Assembly: GCA_030042915.1 (NCBI GenBank)
Contig: JASHYS010000280.1
Location: 1-5,511 of the forward strand
Length of the DNA: 5,511 nucleotides
DNA from: Acidobacteriaceae bacterium
Lineage (GTDB): Bacteria > Acidobacteriota > Terriglobia > Terriglobales > Acidobacteriaceae
Reading direction: 5' to 3'
Shown: in pieces, positions 1 through 5,511 of the stretch
How the letters are laid out: every line of letters starts with the position of its first letter
How positions within the stretch are numbered: position 1 is the first letter of the stretch
Position numbers and translations under genes: made by a program
Notes under the pieces: model-generated
The model's input: the letters and a program-made list of their open reading frames with translations, nothing else
Database searches by the model: none
Told to the model about the DNA's origin: nothing

Positions 1-2
1 TT

Positions 3-161
3 GTGGGGCCAATCCTGATGGGCATGGCCAGGCCCGTTCATCTGCTGCAACGCGAGGTGGAAGTGGAAGACGTGGTCAATGTGGCGACCATCGCTGTCGT
101 TGATGCACAGGACACGGCCGCTCTACCGGCTAGAGAGTTGGAGGCGCTGGTTTCTCGATAA
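3..161 (+). CDS. C-terminal end of a phosphotransacetylase-type (PTA/PTB) domain protein, 5'-truncated
   Basis: The frame is open from the left edge and ends with TAA at 159-161, leaving 52 residues of a C-terminus. It begins VGPILMGMARPVHLLQ and later reads VVNVATIAVVDAQ. A G-P-I-L-x-G-x-x-x-P-V-H segment followed by a VN-x-A-x-x-A-V-V-D-A-Q helix is typical of the end of the phosphate acetyl/butyryl transferase fold. That fold occurs in free-standing phosphotransacetylases (acetyl-CoA + Pi to acetyl phosphate + CoA) and as the C-terminal domain of large NADP-dependent malic enzymes. The visible tail cannot separate these options, and the catalytic core is outside the window. The gene converges on ku with a 44-bp gap (162-205). 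That gap contains two short perfect palindromes (169-176 and 194-201) but no stem followed by a T-run, so no intrinsic terminator is called. Family assignment is by recall of motif shape; confidence is good for the fold and low for the exact enzyme. Confidence 0.72.
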   Translation: MGPILMGMARPVHLLQREVEVEDVVNVATIAVVDAQDTAALPARELEALVSR

Positions 162-205
162 GCGCGGTGGGATCCCGGATCGCTCGTCGATGACGCCGGC
201 GTAAC

Positions 206-1105
206 TTAAGCTGTCTTACGCCTGGCTTGAGATTTGACCAGCGCGATCTTCTTTGCGGGGGCCGCTTTCTCGCTTTTTGGTGGCTTCTTGCCCACGCGCG
301 TATCTGCGCCGACACTCTTGCGCAGCGCGTCCATCAAATTGACAACGTTGGTCGGCTGCTTCCTCGGAGCTTCGTCGATGGGAATGGGCAGATTGTTGAT
401 CTTGGCGTCAACCAGCGCCTTGACCGCGGTCTCATAGCTGTCTTCGAACTTGCCCAGATCCAGCTTGGCCGACATCTTCTTGATCAAGGTCTCGGCGAGT
501 TCCAGAGAATCGGCATCGACGGCTGCAGCCTTGATATCGCGAAAGTAGTCGCTCTGGTTCCGCAATTCGTTCGGGAAACGCAGGGTGTAGGCCATCATTC
601 CACGATCGTCATGGGGCGCGGGCATGACGGCAAGAATGCTCTCTCGGCCCGCGAACGTGACTTTTCCGATGGCTGCTTTGCCGGTCTTCACGAGCGCCTG
701 ACGCACAACCGTGAAGGCCTCGGTTTGCGAATCATTTTCGGGCAGCACGAAATAGGGCTTCTCGACATATTCGGGATCCAACTCATTGGAGTTCACAAAT
801 TGTGAGATCGCGATCGTATGTTTGGATGGAACGCGAAGGTTCTCGAGCTCAGCAGGTTCGATAATGACGTACTTGCCCTTGCTATATTCGTAACCTTTAA
901 CGATCTCGTCCTTTTCGACCGCGGTGGTGGCTTCGTTGCTCTCGGCCGCGCTTTCCAGAACCTTCTGGTGCCGGATGCGCTCGCCGGTTCTGCGGCTGAT
1001 CTGGTGAAAGCTGATCTGGCTCTTGCTGTCGGTGGCAACATAAAGGCTCACACCGAAAGAAACCAGCGAAATCTGCAGGTTCCCGGTCCAATAGGGACGG
1101 GCCAT
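206..1105 (-). CDS. ku: Ku-type DNA end-binding protein of bacterial NHEJ
   Basis: Complete 299-residue protein, a usual length for bacterial Ku. In this family Ku forms a homodimeric ring that threads onto double-strand break ends, protects them and recruits LigD. The N-terminus MARPYWTGNLQISLVSFGV is the classic start of the Ku core beta-barrel (W-x-G-x-L-x-x-x-L-V-x-x-x-V). The core runs to about residue 260 and includes KGYEYSKGKYVII at 70-82 and FVLPEN at 119-124. The helix VVNLMDALRKSV at 254-265 is the conserved minimal C-terminal segment implicated in LigD contact. It is followed by a basic tail at 270-299 with 11 Lys/Arg and one acidic residue, probably a DNA-binding extension. The ATG at 1103-1105 is supported by a GAGGAGG ribosome-binding site at 1110-1116. 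The next gene upstream on the same strand, the serine hydrolase, ends 148 bp away, so ku probably has its own promoter. Its usual partner ligD lies about 2.7 kb away on the same strand. Confidence 0.97.
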   Translation of the reverse strand: MARPYWTGNLQISLVSFGVSLYVATDSKSQISFHQISRRTGERIRHQKVLESAAESNEATTAVEKDEIVKGYEYSKGKYVIIEPAELENLRVPSKHTIAISQFVNSNELDPEYVEKPYFVLPENDSQTEAFTVVRQALVKTGKAAIGKVTFAGRESILAVMPAPHDDRGMMAYTLRFPNELRNQSDYFRDIKAAAVDADSLELAETLIKKMSAKLDLGKFEDSYETAVKALVDAKINNLPIPIDEAPRKQPTNVVNLMDALRKSVGADTRVGKKPPKSEKAAPAKKIALVKSQARRKTA

Positions 1106-1109
1106 GTAA

Positions 1110-1116
1110 CCTCCTC
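1110..1116 (-). promoter_or_regulatory. Strong Shine-Dalgarno of ku
   Basis: On the - strand this reads GAGGAGG, four bases before the ATG at 1103-1105. It matches the anti-SD core closely and fixes the start that gives the conserved MARPYWTG N-terminus. Confidence 0.8.
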
Positions 1117-1120
1117 GGGT

Positions 1121-1175
1121 TCTTGGTGGGAATCGACCCTGAGAGTCTGGAGTTTAACGTATTTATGCACCAAGA
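1121..1175. repeat. 8-bp perfect inverted repeat upstream of ku
   Basis: TCTTGGTG at 1121-1128 and CACCAAGA at 1168-1175 are exact reverse complements, separated by 39 bp. Both arms lie in the 148-bp gap between ku and the serine hydrolase stop, within about 70 bp of the ku start, where a promoter would be expected. The DNA between and just outside the arms includes an AT-rich stretch at about 1153-1166. The arms could be half-sites for a looping or cooperative regulator. An 8-bp match over this span can also arise by chance, so the functional reading is weak. No convincing -35/-10 pair for ku was found in the gap. Confidence 0.3.
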
Positions 1176-1253
1176 GTGAAGCAGAAATCGAATCTTTAGT
1201 TTTCTCTTCGCCTCACTTTCGCTTTCGGCGGTGGTGTGGTTGTTCTCCCCTCT

Positions 1254-2612
1254 TCAGTGCTTCTTTCCCGGCATATTGGCGCCATTCTGGTGCAGCACCA
1301 GCGAAACGATAGCTCCCGTAGAGTCGGGTACAAACTCAATCTCCGCACCCACGGCGTTAATGAAGAATCGCGGATGCCCATCCTGCACGCCCTGGTACAT
1401 CATCGGAATCGCGGGCTGACCGGTTCCCTGCACCGTCAGGCCGTCGCCAGCCACAGCAATGGTGAGCGAGAAGTTCGGCATCAGGTCGTACACGCCGGTA
1501 AACTTTTCGAGCTCCTCTTTGGTTATGGGCACGGCCTTGCGCTCGGTGTTGAGTGTCACCGGCTTGCCCAGCACCACGTCGAGAAGCTGCTGGCTCATCT
1601 GCCCCGGCGCGCCTCCGTTCACATTGGCCAGCACCACCACGCAGATGCGCTTGTCGGGAACATAGATCAGGCTGGTGTTGAATCCTTCAATGCCTCCGCC
1701 GTGCTCCACCACTTTCACGCCGTCTTGGTTATGGATCATCACGCCAAGTCCGTAATCGCCCTTGCCCGGTGTGGTCATGGCCTTCAACGAATCAGCCGAG
1801 ATCAGTTTGCCGCCGAACAAACCATGCTCCCACTTGAGCAGGTCGCCGGTGGTGGAGTAGATGGACCCGGCCGAAAACGGAACCGACATGGATTCGGAGC
1901 GCGCCACTTCCAGCCCCTTCGCTCCCGGCGCGTAGCCTTCGGCGCGCTTGGGCAGCACAAGATCGTCGGCATCGAGTCCGGAATCGCTCATGCCCAGCGG
2001 ATCGAGGATGCGCTCGCGCAAAAGGTCGCCGTATTTCTTTCCGCTCACCTTCTCCAGGATTCCGCCCAGCACGATGAAGTTGGAATTGCTATACGCGTAC
2101 TTGCTGCCCGGCTCGAAGTCGAGCGGCTTGTCTTTGAAGAACGCGAACTCCTCGTCCCATGTGTGGGGAGCCGCGGCCCAGGCGCCGAATTCCTTAAAGC
2201 TGGTCAGGTTGGGAATGCCGGACGTGTGCCCCAGAAGATTTGCAAGCGTGATCTTTTGCCAAGCCTTGGGCGCGTCGGGCAAATATTTGCTCACCGGATC
2301 GCCGATGTTCAGCTTCCCCTCCTGCTGCATCATGAGCACCAGTACTGCCGTGAACTGCTTGGTGATCGACCCCAAGCGGAACTTCGCGTCCGTCTCGTTG
2401 GGAACATCCCACTCCAGACTGGCTTTGCCGTAGGCCTTGTCGAGCAGCACCTGGTCACCATCGACCACCAGCACCGTTCCCATAAATGCGTTGTTCGGCG
2501 TGTAGGAGCTTGCCACCTGTTCAAGCCGCGCTTTCATGTCCGCCTGGTTTGCGGTCTGTGCCATTCCTGCGGCGCAAACGCTCGCCAATAGTGCGCTCAG
2601 CATGAAACGCAT
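1254..2612 (-). CDS. Secreted serine hydrolase of the beta-lactamase / penicillin-binding protein fold with C-terminal beta-rich domain
   Basis: Complete 452-residue protein. Residues 1-18 look like a Sec signal peptide (hydrophobic LSALLASVCAAG, likely cut after GMA at 18), so the enzyme should act in the periplasm or outside. The fold is the class C beta-lactamase/DD-peptidase/esterase type. The nucleophile motif S-I-T-K is at 82-85 (S82 and K85 catalytic), HTSG is at 129-132, the second motif Y-S-N is at 174-176, and the third is HGGGIEGF at 304-311, in place of the KTG triad of true lactamases. After the catalytic domain, about 360-452 resembles the DUF3471-like beta-rich tail (F-T-G-x-Y opening, G-A-E-I-E-F-V-P-D later) often fused to these enzymes. 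Substrate cannot be read from sequence: D-amino-acid peptides, peptidoglycan fragments or esters are all possible. It need not confer antibiotic resistance. The ATG at 2610-2612 has a GGGAGG ribosome-binding site. It is divergent from the Tat hydrolase and 148 bp upstream of ku. Confidence 0.93.
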   Translation of the reverse strand: MRFMLSALLASVCAAGMAQTANQADMKARLEQVASSYTPNNAFMGTVLVVDGDQVLLDKAYGKASLEWDVPNETDAKFRLGSITKQFTAVLVLMMQQEGKLNIGDPVSKYLPDAPKAWQKITLANLLGHTSGIPNLTSFKEFGAWAAAPHTWDEEFAFFKDKPLDFEPGSKYAYSNSNFIVLGGILEKVSGKKYGDLLRERILDPLGMSDSGLDADDLVLPKRAEGYAPGAKGLEVARSESMSVPFSAGSIYSTTGDLLKWEHGLFGGKLISADSLKAMTTPGKGDYGLGVMIHNQDGVKVVEHGGGIEGFNTSLIYVPDKRICVVVLANVNGGAPGQMSQQLLDVVLGKPVTLNTERKAVPITKEELEKFTGVYDLMPNFSLTIAVAGDGLTVQGTGQPAIPMMYQGVQDGHPRFFINAVGAEIEFVPDSTGAIVSLVLHQNGANMPGKKH

Positions 2613-2618
2613 CTAAAT

Positions 2619-2624
2619 CCTCCC
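2619..2624 (-). promoter_or_regulatory. Shine-Dalgarno of the serine hydrolase
   Basis: GGGAGG on the - strand, six bases before the ATG at 2610-2612. It favours this Met over the Met at residue 4, and it gives the signal peptide a positive residue (Arg2) before the hydrophobic core. Confidence 0.75.
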
Positions 2625-2639
2625 ATCCGGTTTTCTCTA

Positions 2640-2658
2640 CGGAATCAGTGCGGAATCA
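2640..2658. repeat. Tandem 8-bp direct repeat overlapping the candidate promoter
   Basis: CGGAATCA occurs at 2640-2647 and again at 2651-2658, starting 11 bp apart, about one helical turn, with a 3-bp spacer. The distal copy overlaps the candidate -10 box and the proximal copy covers the predicted start of transcription. This is the geometry expected of a repressor site bound by two protomers on one DNA face. It is the only repeat of this type noticed in the 120-bp divergent gap. Function is inference. Confidence 0.4.
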
Positions 2659-2663
2659 TAGCA
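2655..2663 (-). promoter_or_regulatory. Candidate extended -10 promoter of the serine hydrolase
   Basis: Read on the - strand the bases are TGC-TATGAT, an extended -10 (TGn plus a hexamer matching TATAAT at five of six positions). Transcription would begin near 2648, giving a leader of about 36 nt that contains the GGGAGG site. No good -35 hexamer stands at 16-18 bp spacing, which is acceptable for extended -10 promoters. Prediction by eye from sigma-70-type consensus only. Confidence 0.42.
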
Positions 2664-2718
2664 CCATCACGCCGAGCGTGCTTCGACACACCGGCGGCGT
2701 TTGGCCGAGCACTCTGTA

Positions 2719-2724
2719 TAGAAT
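2719..2724 (+). promoter_or_regulatory. Candidate -10 box of the Tat hydrolase, near-leaderless start
   Basis: TAGAAT matches TATAAT at five of six positions and ends eight bases before the ATG at 2733. A normal -10 to +1 distance would start the RNA at about 2730-2732, giving almost no leader. This fits the absence of a Shine-Dalgarno sequence before the ATG. No clear -35 box was found at the right spacing. Confidence 0.3.
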
Positions 2725-2732
2725 GGTTTGCC

Positions 2733-3791
2733 ATGATCATCTCAAAACAAAAAACCACCACGCGCCGCCAATTCGTATCCCGATCGGCGCTTTTGACCGG
2801 CGGCATCTCGCTGGGCGTGAATTTCGCTGCGGGCAACGCGGCCGCCGAACCGCAAACTACCTTCGCGGCGTACCAGCAGCGCCGGCGCGCCGATCTTTGG
2901 GGCCTGCTTGGCGATTTGCCCTGGCAACATGAACCCGCGCCACCCAAACTGGTCCGAAGAGAAGAGCACGACGGTTACACTCTCGAGCGGCTTGTTCTGG
3001 ACTTAAATGGAATCGAGCCGGTTCCCGCTCTCCTGCTGATCCCCAAGCGGCTGCAGCGGCCCGCGCCCGGCCTTCTCTTCATTCACTGGCACGCTGGAAT
3101 GTATGGCCTGGGCAAGGAACAACTGCTCAAAGGAACCAGCGTTCAACCCGCCTATGCCCCAGTCGTGGCAGAAATGGGAATAGTCACGCTGGCGATTGAC
3201 AGCTGGTGTTTTGGTGAGCGCCAGCACGACAGCGACGGCCACCGCGGAGAGGAGGACGCCTTCAAACTGATGCTGTGGCGCGGGCAGGTGTTGTGGGGCA
3301 TGATGATGTTCGACGAGTTCCGCGCCCTCTCGTACCTTGCGACACGACCCGAAGTGGATGCGCAGAGGCTGGGGGTCAGCGGGATGTCGATGGGATCGAC
3401 CAAGACTTGGTGGCTCGCGGCGCTCGATCCCCGCGTGCGGCTGGCCATCGACATTTGTTGCCTCACCGATTTCGATTCGCTTATCGCCGCGCACAATCTC
3501 AGCGGCCACAGCATTTTCTACTATGTTCCGTCGTTGCTAAAGGAGTTCGACACCACCGCGATCAACGAACTGGTCGTCCCGCGCCCTCACCTCAGCGTCA
3601 ACGGCCGCAAGGATCCGCTCACGCCGCCGGACGGAGTGAAGAAGATTCGCGATAACCTATTGCCGCTTTATCGACAACACGGCCGCCAGGAAGATTGCCG
3701 CATTGAGCTCTTCGATTGCGCTCACGAAGAAACCGCCGAAATGCGCAACCTCGTAATCGATTGGATGCGAAGATATCTGGCCACAGGCTGA
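2733..3791 (+). CDS. Tat-exported alpha/beta hydrolase (dienelactone hydrolase / acetyl xylan esterase-like)
   Basis: Complete 352-residue protein. The N-terminus carries a twin-arginine signal: T-T-R-R-Q-F-V at 9-15, a hydrophobic stretch at 19-33 and a likely A-A-A cleavage at 36-38. It should therefore be exported folded. The mature part is an alpha/beta hydrolase. IHWHAG at 117-122 is the oxyanion-side strand-turn, G-M-S-M-G at 217-221 is the nucleophile elbow (S219), D294 in NGRKDPLTPP is the likely acid, and H331 in FDCAHEE is the likely catalytic His. PRPHLSVNG before D294 matches the 'PRP..' strand of dienelactone-hydrolase and acetyl-xylan-esterase type families. The probable reaction is ester hydrolysis on a carbohydrate-linked or small ester, but the substrate is not readable. 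No in-frame ATG, GTG or TTG was found in the divergent gap upstream, so ATG 2733 is chosen. It lacks a Shine-Dalgarno. It is divergent from the serine hydrolase and converges on ligD with a 20-bp gap. Confidence 0.92.
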   Translation: MIISKQKTTTRRQFVSRSALLTGGISLGVNFAAGNAAAEPQTTFAAYQQRRRADLWGLLGDLPWQHEPAPPKLVRREEHDGYTLERLVLDLNGIEPVPALLLIPKRLQRPAPGLLFIHWHAGMYGLGKEQLLKGTSVQPAYAPVVAEMGIVTLAIDSWCFGERQHDSDGHRGEEDAFKLMLWRGQVLWGMMMFDEFRALSYLATRPEVDAQRLGVSGMSMGSTKTWWLAALDPRVRLAIDICCLTDFDSLIAAHNLSGHSIFYYVPSLLKEFDTTAINELVVPRPHLSVNGRKDPLTPPDGVKKIRDNLLPLYRQHGRQEDCRIELFDCAHEETAEMRNLVIDWMRRYLATG

Positions 3792-3811
3792 TCCGCTCCT
3801 GGGCTCGAGAG

Positions 3812-5511
3812 TTAATCCAGCTTCACGCCCATTGCGCGGATCGCTTTCGCTTCCAAGACCTGTTTGGACCGAAACATCGCCTGCCACGGATCGTGGCGCA
3901 ATCGGCTCTTCCAACTGTCGAAATTGGAGACATAGAATCTCGGCCGGGAGGAGGATTGAAGCTCCTTCCAATCCAGAGTGACAGCGACGGGGACGCCGGG
4001 ACGGGCGCGCGGAGAGAACGGTGCGACCGCCGTGGCTTCACGATCATTGCGCAGATAGTCAAGATAAATCTTGTTGGTCCGCGAGGCCTTGGTCATCTTG
4101 GTGAGATAGAGCGCCGGATTCGACTTCTCCATTTCGGCAGCCACGGCATATGAGAACTGCTTGATGATTGGCCACTCATGCTGGGGCCGGATCGGCACCA
4201 CCACATGCAGTCCCTTGCCGCCGGTCGTCTTTACAAAGCTCGTCAGACTCAATTTCTTCAAGCGGGCGCGCAGATCCTGAGCCGCAGAGGCCAGTCTGGG
4301 CCACGGAACTGCTTCGTCGGGGTCGAGATCGAAGATGATGCGATCGGGTTTCTCCAAGGAATCGTTCTTCGATCCCCAAGGATGAATCTCGAGAACACCG
4401 AGTTGCGCAAGGCCCAGCAGGCCTTCCACAGTGTTCACCGTGAGGTACTCTTCCACTTTTCTGCTTTTCCTGTTCGGGACAGGAACATTGTTGACTCCAG
4501 CCGGCAAACCCGAACTGACGTGCTTCTGAAAGAAGCATGGCTTTCCAATGCCATCGGGACAACGGACCACACTGAGCGGGCGGTCGGCGATATGCGGTAA
4601 GAGATGCCTGGCGACGGCGAAGTAGTACTCGGCGATTTGCTGCTTGGTTGTTCCACTTTGCGCATCCATGACCTTCGCGGGATGCGTAATGCGAACCCCG
4701 CTCAGAACCGGATCAGCTGTCTTCCGGCCGGCCGCAGGTGCGGTCACCTGACTTGGAGACGAAGGCGGGCAATCAGGGCATTCTTCGTTGTCGGCGGGCG
4801 TTTCCCGGGTTACTTCCTTCGGGTTTTTGTCTTCGCGAAGCCCACGGAACGACGCCTGGCGGATGAGATTGTCGCGCGTCCACGTGGAGAAGTTAACCTG
4901 AGCCACTAACTTCGGCTTGACCCAAGAGACATTCCGACGCGCATCGGCTGGGATTTTTTCAAACGGCGAATCCTTCGTCACCAGCGGATCGAGCTGGTCT
5001 CGCAGCTCGCGATGCGTCTGGTCAGAGAAGCCGGTTCCCACGCGCCCCGCATAGTGGAACTTGCGGCCTTCGAAGTAGCCAAGCAGCAGAGCGCCGATTC
5101 CGCGGCTTCCTCGTTCAGGAAGCGTGAACCCTGCAATCACGAATTCCTGTTGCAATCCGCATTTAATCTTGAGCCAGGTGTTGCCGCGCCCGGAGGTGTA
5201 GGGAGCGGAAATCAGTTTTGAAACGACGCCTTCGGCTCCCAGCTCACACGCTTTCTTAAACACCTCGCTCCCTCTGCCTTCGATGTGATCGCTTAAACGC
5301 AAGGTAGAATCGCCATCGACCTGCGAAAACAACTCCGCAAGAATGGCCTTGCGCCCGGTGAGAGGCAGCTTGCGCACATTGTGCCCGTTGAGATGAAGCA
5401 GATCGAACGCAAAGTAGACCAGGCTCTGTTGCTTGCCTTCCTGGAAGGCTGCCTGCAAATCGGAGAAATTGCTTCTTCCTTCGTGATCCAGCGCAACGAT
5501 TTCCCCATCGA
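3812..5511 (-). CDS. ligD: ATP-dependent DNA ligase LigD, ligase plus polymerase domains, N-terminus beyond right edge
   Basis: The - strand frame stays open to the right edge, so the gene is cut. The TTG at 5456-5458 is an internal Leu, and the 17 codons before it read DGEIVALDEHGRSNFSD, normal ligase sequence. 565 residues are visible. The ligase domain comes first: FDLLHLNG (5384-5407, motif III region), EGVVSK (5216-5233, motif IV), WLKIKC (5159-5176, motif V), then the OB fold and an R-x-x-x-F-x-G-L-R segment (4829-4867). The adenylated Lys (KxDG) lies outside the window. A linker with C-P-D-C (4769-4780) leads to the archaeo-eukaryotic primase-type polymerase domain from about 4705: HPWGSK near 4384, the metal-binding D-L-D (4322-4330), TTGGKGLH (4205-4231) and the third Asp in YLDYLRN (4058-4060). 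All expected catalytic residues in the visible part are present. LigD fills gaps, often adding ribonucleotides, and seals Ku-held ends. Whether a phosphoesterase domain precedes the ligase cannot be seen. The stop is TAA at 3812-3814. Confidence 0.97.
   Translation of the reverse strand, partial: DGEIVALDHEGRSNFSDLQAAFQEGKQQSLVYFAFDLLHLNGHNVRKLPLTGRKAILAELFSQVDGDSTLRLSDHIEGRGSEVFKKACELGAEGVVSKLISAPYTSGRGNTWLKIKCGLQQEFVIAGFTLPERGSRGIGALLLGYFEGRKFHYAGRVGTGFSDQTHRELRDQLDPLVTKDSPFEKIPADARRNVSWVKPKLVAQVNFSTWTRDNLIRQASFRGLREDKNPKEVTRETPADNEECPDCPPSSPSQVTAPAAGRKTADPVLSGVRITHPAKVMDAQSGTTKQQIAEYYFAVARHLLPHIADRPLSVVRCPDGIGKPCFFQKHVSSGLPAGVNNVPVPNRKSRKVEEYLTVNTVEGLLGLAQLGVLEIHPWGSKNDSLEKPDRIIFDLDPDEAVPWPRLASAAQDLRARLKKLSLTSFVKTTGGKGLHVVVPIRPQHEWPIIKQFSYAVAAEMEKSNPALYLTKMTKASRTNKIYLDYLRNDREATAVAPFSPRARPGVPVAVTLDWKELQSSSRPRFYVSNFDSWKSRLRHDPWQAMFRSKQVLEAKAIRAMGVKLD

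Larger units (their letters stand above)
1106..1253. other. Intergenic region between the serine hydrolase and ku
   Basis: 148 bp without a plausible gene. It holds the ku ribosome-binding site, the 8-bp inverted repeat, an AT-rich patch near 1153-1166, and a pyrimidine-rich + strand (about 1196-1226) with a tandem CTTTCG pair at 1216-1227. A weak 4-bp stem, CGCC/GGCG, lies on the - strand near 1211-1230 after the serine hydrolase stop. It has no T-run directly behind it, so no terminator is called. Confidence 0.6.

Noticed and set aside
227..805. A 192-codon open frame on + antisense to ku
   Set aside because: The - strand encodes an unmistakable Ku. The + product has no family motif, and the openness follows from codon bias of ku.
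1236..2591. A 451-codon open frame on + lying antisense to the serine hydrolase
   Set aside because: Its codons coincide exactly with those of the real gene read in reverse complement. Stops would appear only where the real gene uses TTA, CTA or TCA, which are rare in GC-biased genes. The product is His-rich with no recognisable motif, while the opposite strand has a signal peptide and all catalytic motifs.
1254..2612. Antibiotic-resistance beta-lactamase
   Set aside because: The SxxK and YxN motifs are present, but the third motif is HGG rather than KTG and there is a C-terminal extra domain. This fits the broad serine hydrolase/esterase/peptidase group, so resistance is not claimed.
3003..3509. 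A 168-codon open frame on - antisense to the Tat hydrolase
   Set aside because: It overlaps the catalytic core of a clear alpha/beta hydrolase and has no recognisable domain or supporting context.
3792..3811. Bidirectional terminator between the Tat hydrolase and ligD
   Set aside because: The 20-bp gap contains only a 6-bp CTCGAG palindrome, with no stem-loop plus T-run on either strand.
5456..5458. TTG as the start codon of ligD
   Set aside because: The frame continues without a stop to the right edge and the upstream codons encode conserved ligase sequence (DGEIVALDE), so this codon is an internal Leu.
1..5511. New defence system or mobile island
   Set aside because: All five genes belong to known housekeeping, repair or exported-enzyme families. 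No integrase, transposase, toxin-antitoxin pair, CRISPR repeats or attachment-site repeats were seen.

Overview
The window suggests a soil-type, moderately GC-rich bacterium that carries non-homologous end joining (NHEJ) and exports hydrolases, one of them by the Tat pathway. The protein styles (Ku with a basic tail, LigD with ligase before polymerase, a serine hydrolase with a C-terminal beta-rich domain, a Tat-exported alpha/beta hydrolase) recall Acidobacteriota. That taxonomic guess is inference from style only and is not proven by any marker in the window.

Layout from left to right: (1) the last 52 codons of a phosphotransacetylase-type domain on +, cut by the left edge; (2) a complete ku gene on -; (3) a complete secreted beta-lactamase-fold serine hydrolase on -; (4) a complete Tat-exported alpha/beta hydrolase on +, divergent from gene 3; (5) a large part of ligD on -, cut by the right edge. 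Coding density is high. The four gaps are 44, 148, 120 and 20 bp. No RNA gene, mobile element, CRISPR array or long repeat was seen.

Ku binds and bridges broken DNA ends. LigD fills in and seals them. Together they form the two-component bacterial NHEJ machine. Here they lie on the same strand but are separated by a divergent pair of exported hydrolases with no visible link to DNA repair. The two hydrolases share a 120-bp intergenic region that holds a candidate extended -10 promoter overlapping a tandem 8-bp repeat, and a second -10-like box so close to the + strand start that the message could be leaderless.

No clearly new biological system is visible. The genes belong to known families, and the points worth a second look are the split NHEJ locus, the LigD architecture and linker, and the small regulatory signals.
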